A stretch of 64,000 nt of DNA from Vreelandella sp031769195 (GTDB lineage: Bacteria > Pseudomonadota > Gammaproteobacteria > Pseudomonadales > Halomonadaceae). The stretch is taken from the NCBI RefSeq assembly GCF_031769195.1, contig NZ_JAVHNP010000002.1, forward strand, positions 682,001-746,000, read 5' to 3'. Position 1 is the first letter of the stretch; each line of letters opens with the position of its first letter. This document shows, piece after piece, positions 61,853-64,000 of the stretch. The notes under the pieces are model-generated. The model ran no database searches, had not been told where the DNA came from, and saw only the letters and a program-made list of their open reading frames with translations. The translations under genes and the position numbers were made by a program.

Positions 61853-63775
61853 TTAGGCAATTGACGATGTCGCCAGGGCTGCTCGCTCTTTACTAAAACG
61901 CTCAATAAACTCATCGATAGTCATAGTGCCGAGATTTTCGCCGCTGCGAGTACGCACGGCCACTGAGTCAGCTTCGACTTCCTTATCTCCCACCACAAGG
62001 AGATAGGGAACTTTCTGTAACGTATGCTCACGGATTTTAAAGCCGATCTTCTCGTTCCTCAAGTCCGCCTTGACCCGCAAGCCATTTTTTTGCAGCCGCT
62101 GCTCCAATTCAAGCGCATAATCACGCTGAGCATCGGTGATGGTCATTATTACAGCCTGCTGCGGTGCTAACCATAGCGGCATAGCGCCAGCATAGTGCTC
62201 AATCAGAATACCCAAAAACCGTTCGAATGAGCCTAGGATAGCACGATGAAGCATGACGGGGGTTTTACGCGTTCCGTCTTCATCGACGTATTGCGCTCCT
62301 AAACGCCCTGGCAGATTGAAATCTAGCTGAAGAGTACCACACTGCCAAACTCGATTCAGGCAATCTCTTAACGCAAACTCAATTTTAGGGCCATAAAAGG
62401 CACCTTCACCTGGCTGCAAGTCCCACGCCAAGCCTGTCGCATTAAGCGCCGCCTCGAGCCCTTGCTCAGCACGATCCCACATTTCTGCTTCACCCAAAAA
62501 ATCTTCCGGGCGCGTGGAAAGCTTAAGCTCGACATCTTCAAAACCGAGGGTTTTATAAACTTGCAACGTCAAAGCAATAAATGCTTCCGCTTCCGCTTGA
62601 ATCTGAGCCTCTGTGCAGAAAATGTGGGCATCGTCTTGGGTAAAGCCACGCACCCGCATGAGACCATGTAGCGAGCCTGAAGGTTCATTACGGTGACAGC
62701 TGCCAAACTCAGCCAAGCGCAGCGGCAGATCGCGGTAGCTCTTCAAGCCTTGATTGAAGACCTGCACGTGACACGGGCAATTCATTGGCTTAACAGCGTA
62801 TTCACGCTTTTCTGACTCTGTCGTAAACATCAGCTCACTGTAATGCCCCCAGTGACCTGATTTTTTCCAAAGAGAAAGATCCACCACTTGAGGAGTCTTA
62901 ATCTCTTGGTAGCCGTGTTCACGCTGAATTTTACGCATGTACTCTTCTAATGCTTGGTACATGGTCCAGCCGTTAGGATGCCAAAAAACCATCCCCGGCG
63001 CTTCTTCTTGCAGATGAAATAGATCCATCTTACGCGCCAACTTACGGTGGTCGCGCTTCTCAGCCTCTTCAAGCCGACTCAGGTAGGCTTTTAGCTGTTT
63101 CTTATCGCCCCATGCCGTGCCGTAAATACGCGTCAGCATCGGATTGGAGGAGTCACCACGCCAATAAGCACCGGCAAGTTTTGTCAGCTTGAATGCCTTC
63201 AAGTGGCGCGTGTTAGGCACGTGGGGACCACGACACATGTCCGTGTACTCTTCGTGATGATAAAGGCGAATGGTCGCGCCTTCGGGAATATCACGGATAA
63301 TCTCTTGCTTATACGACTCATCGCGCTGCTCAAACGTCGCCATTGCTTGATCACGGTCGACATATTCACGAATAACGTCGTACTCGTGATCAATCAACGC
63401 TTGCATGCGCTTCTCAATCGCTTCCAAATCTTCCGGCGTGACCGACTTGCCGAAATCAATGTCGTAATAAAAACCATCATCAATAACAGGACCGATCGCC
63501 ATCTTAGCGTCGGGGTACAGCTGCTTCACTGCGTGCCCAATAAGGTGAGCACACGAGTGGCGAATAATCTCTAACCCTTCTTCATCGCGGGCTGTGATGA
63601 TCGAAACATCGGCATCATGTTCAATAATATCAGCAGCATCTACCAACACCCCTGCAATTTTGCCCGCCACACAGGCCTTGGCCAAACCAGGGCCAATGGA
63701 CTCTGCAAGCTGCATAATAGAGAGCGGTGCATCAAATGTTCTTTGGCTGCCATCGGGCAGTGTCACAATGGGCAT
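61853..63775 (-). CDS. thrS: Threonyl-tRNA synthetase
   Basis: The protein has 640 residues. The TGS domain occupies about 1-60 and the editing domain about 61-225 (with HSCAHLIGHAVKQL and a Cys-rich CRGPHVPNT site). The class II catalytic core has zinc-binding MNCPCHVQVF and the RVRGFTQDDAHIF motif, and the C-terminal anticodon domain ends the chain. AAGGA precedes ATG 63775. The leader carries an anticodon-arm-like hairpin, suggesting autoregulation like E. coli thrS. Confidence 0.97.
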   Translation of the reverse strand: MPIVTLPDGSQRTFDAPLSIMQLAESIGPGLAKACVAGKIAGVLVDAADIIEHDADVSIITARDEEGLEIIRHSCAHLIGHAVKQLYPDAKMAIGPVIDDGFYYDIDFGKSVTPEDLEAIEKRMQALIDHEYDVIREYVDRDQAMATFEQRDESYKQEIIRDIPEGATIRLYHHEEYTDMCRGPHVPNTRHLKAFKLTKLAGAYWRGDSSNPMLTRIYGTAWGDKKQLKAYLSRLEEAEKRDHRKLARKMDLFHLQEEAPGMVFWHPNGWTMYQALEEYMRKIQREHGYQEIKTPQVVDLSLWKKSGHWGHYSELMFTTESEKREYAVKPMNCPCHVQVFNQGLKSYRDLPLRLAEFGSCHRNEPSGSLHGLMRVRGFTQDDAHIFCTEAQIQAEAEAFIALTLQVYKTLGFEDVELKLSTRPEDFLGEAEMWDRAEQGLEAALNATGLAWDLQPGEGAFYGPKIEFALRDCLNRVWQCGTLQLDFNLPGRLGAQYVDEDGTRKTPVMLHRAILGSFERFLGILIEHYAGAMPLWLAPQQAVIMTITDAQRDYALELEQRLQKNGLRVKADLRNEKIGFKIREHTLQKVPYLLVVGDKEVEADSVAVRTRSGENLGTMTIDEFIERFSKERAALATSSIA

Positions 63776-63798
63776 TCAGGTATTCCTTGAGCGCAGTG

Positions 63799-63819
63799 GT
63801 GATCCATACCAAGGATCAC
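63799..63819 (-). promoter_or_regulatory. thrS leader hairpin resembling a tRNA-Thr anticodon arm
   Basis: On the minus strand: 7-bp stem GUGAUCC/GGAUCAC closing the 7-nt loop UUGGUAU. The loop has U-U before GGU and A-U after it, exactly the layout of an anticodon loop with a threonine GGU anticodon. It ends about 11 bases before the SD. A second hairpin AGGCT-gctc-AGCCT is at 63859-63872. Confidence 0.6.
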
Positions 63820-63890
63820 ATTTCGCTATCAATGGTCGGGGTATTTAGCACGTCTTGAAGGCTGCTCAGCCTATCAGAATTTACGACTTG

Positions 63891-63923
63891 ATAAAATAAA
63901 ACGGGAGGCATAAGCCTCCCGTT
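63891..63923 (-). terminator. Terminator of a gene beyond the window edge
   Basis: 10-bp perfect stem AACGGGAGGC-ataa-GCCTCCCGTT (63900-63923), followed on the minus strand by TTTATTTTAT. It must end a minus-strand transcription unit upstream of 64000. Bases 63924-64000 show no complete gene. Confidence 0.75.
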
Positions 63924-64000
63924 CTTTATCAAAGGGAAACAATATCAAAAGATATGGGGTCTCTCCTTTGATGATTCAACTGAGTAGATTAGTTCCACTC

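Noticed and set aside
63924..64000. End of a coding gene on the minus strand at the window edge
   Set aside because: One frame is open for about 17 codons, but this is too short to call. Only the terminator supports an upstream unit.

Overview
The window looks like chromosome of a moderately halophilic gammaproteobacterium, most likely Halomonas/Vreelandella (Halomonadaceae). This is an inference from gene content and protein style (acidic proteins, a TAXI-TRAP transporter, an OsmF/YehYXW-type osmolyte importer, long acyl-CoA catabolic clusters) plus two gammaproteobacterial core gene orders: tig-clpP-clpX-lon-hupB-ppiD and thrS-infC-rpmI-rplT-pheS-pheT-ihfA. No rRNA, tRNA, CRISPR array, insertion sequence or prophage was found. 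Coding density is very high and many genes overlap by 1-8 bases.

Layout. 1-8148: end of a Yej-type peptide ABC importer (yejE', yejF), rsuA with a nitrilase-family amidase, rarD, a chemoreceptor with its sensor domain at the C-terminus, and a SulP anion transporter. 8192-12781: TAXI-TRAP operon with one fused permease between two paralogous binding proteins. 12907-29008: acyl-CoA catabolic region. It holds a hydratase with a decayed dehydrogenase half, a two-subunit acyl-CoA dehydrogenase, a PaaG-like isomerase, a nitronate monooxygenase-like flavoprotein, etfBA, a third dehydrogenase with CoA ligase, thioesterase and an unrecognised membrane protein, then a 3-hydroxyacyl-CoA dehydrogenase, a PcaF/PaaJ-like thiolase and an IclR regulator. 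Together these form a full beta-oxidation cycle with its electron acceptor, possibly for a dicarboxylic or ring-derived acid. 29092-32589: Mla-like lipid ABC transporter. 32581-38001: branched-chain 2-oxo acid dehydrogenase E1alpha, E1beta and E2, followed closely by a Hanks-type Ser/Thr kinase. 38164-42018: osmoprotectant ABC importer.

42122-64000 is housekeeping: cysS, glnS, ppiB, lpxH, the protease/chaperone block, a small flavodoxin pair, a DUF2788 gene, and the ihfA-pheTS-rplT-rpmI-infC-thrS translation block on the minus strand.

Most interesting signals: (1) the thrS leader carries a 7-bp stem with a 7-nt loop whose middle reads GGU in the exact place of a tRNA-Thr anticodon, just upstream of the Shine-Dalgarno, with a second hairpin further upstream; (2) infC very probably starts at a rare AUC codon; (3) a 97-bp nested palindrome lies between etfA and the nitronate monooxygenase gene; (4) the catabolic cluster has altered active sites, a decayed domain and a candidate shared 15-bp operator; (5) a Ser/Thr kinase gene follows the bkd genes in an apparent operon.
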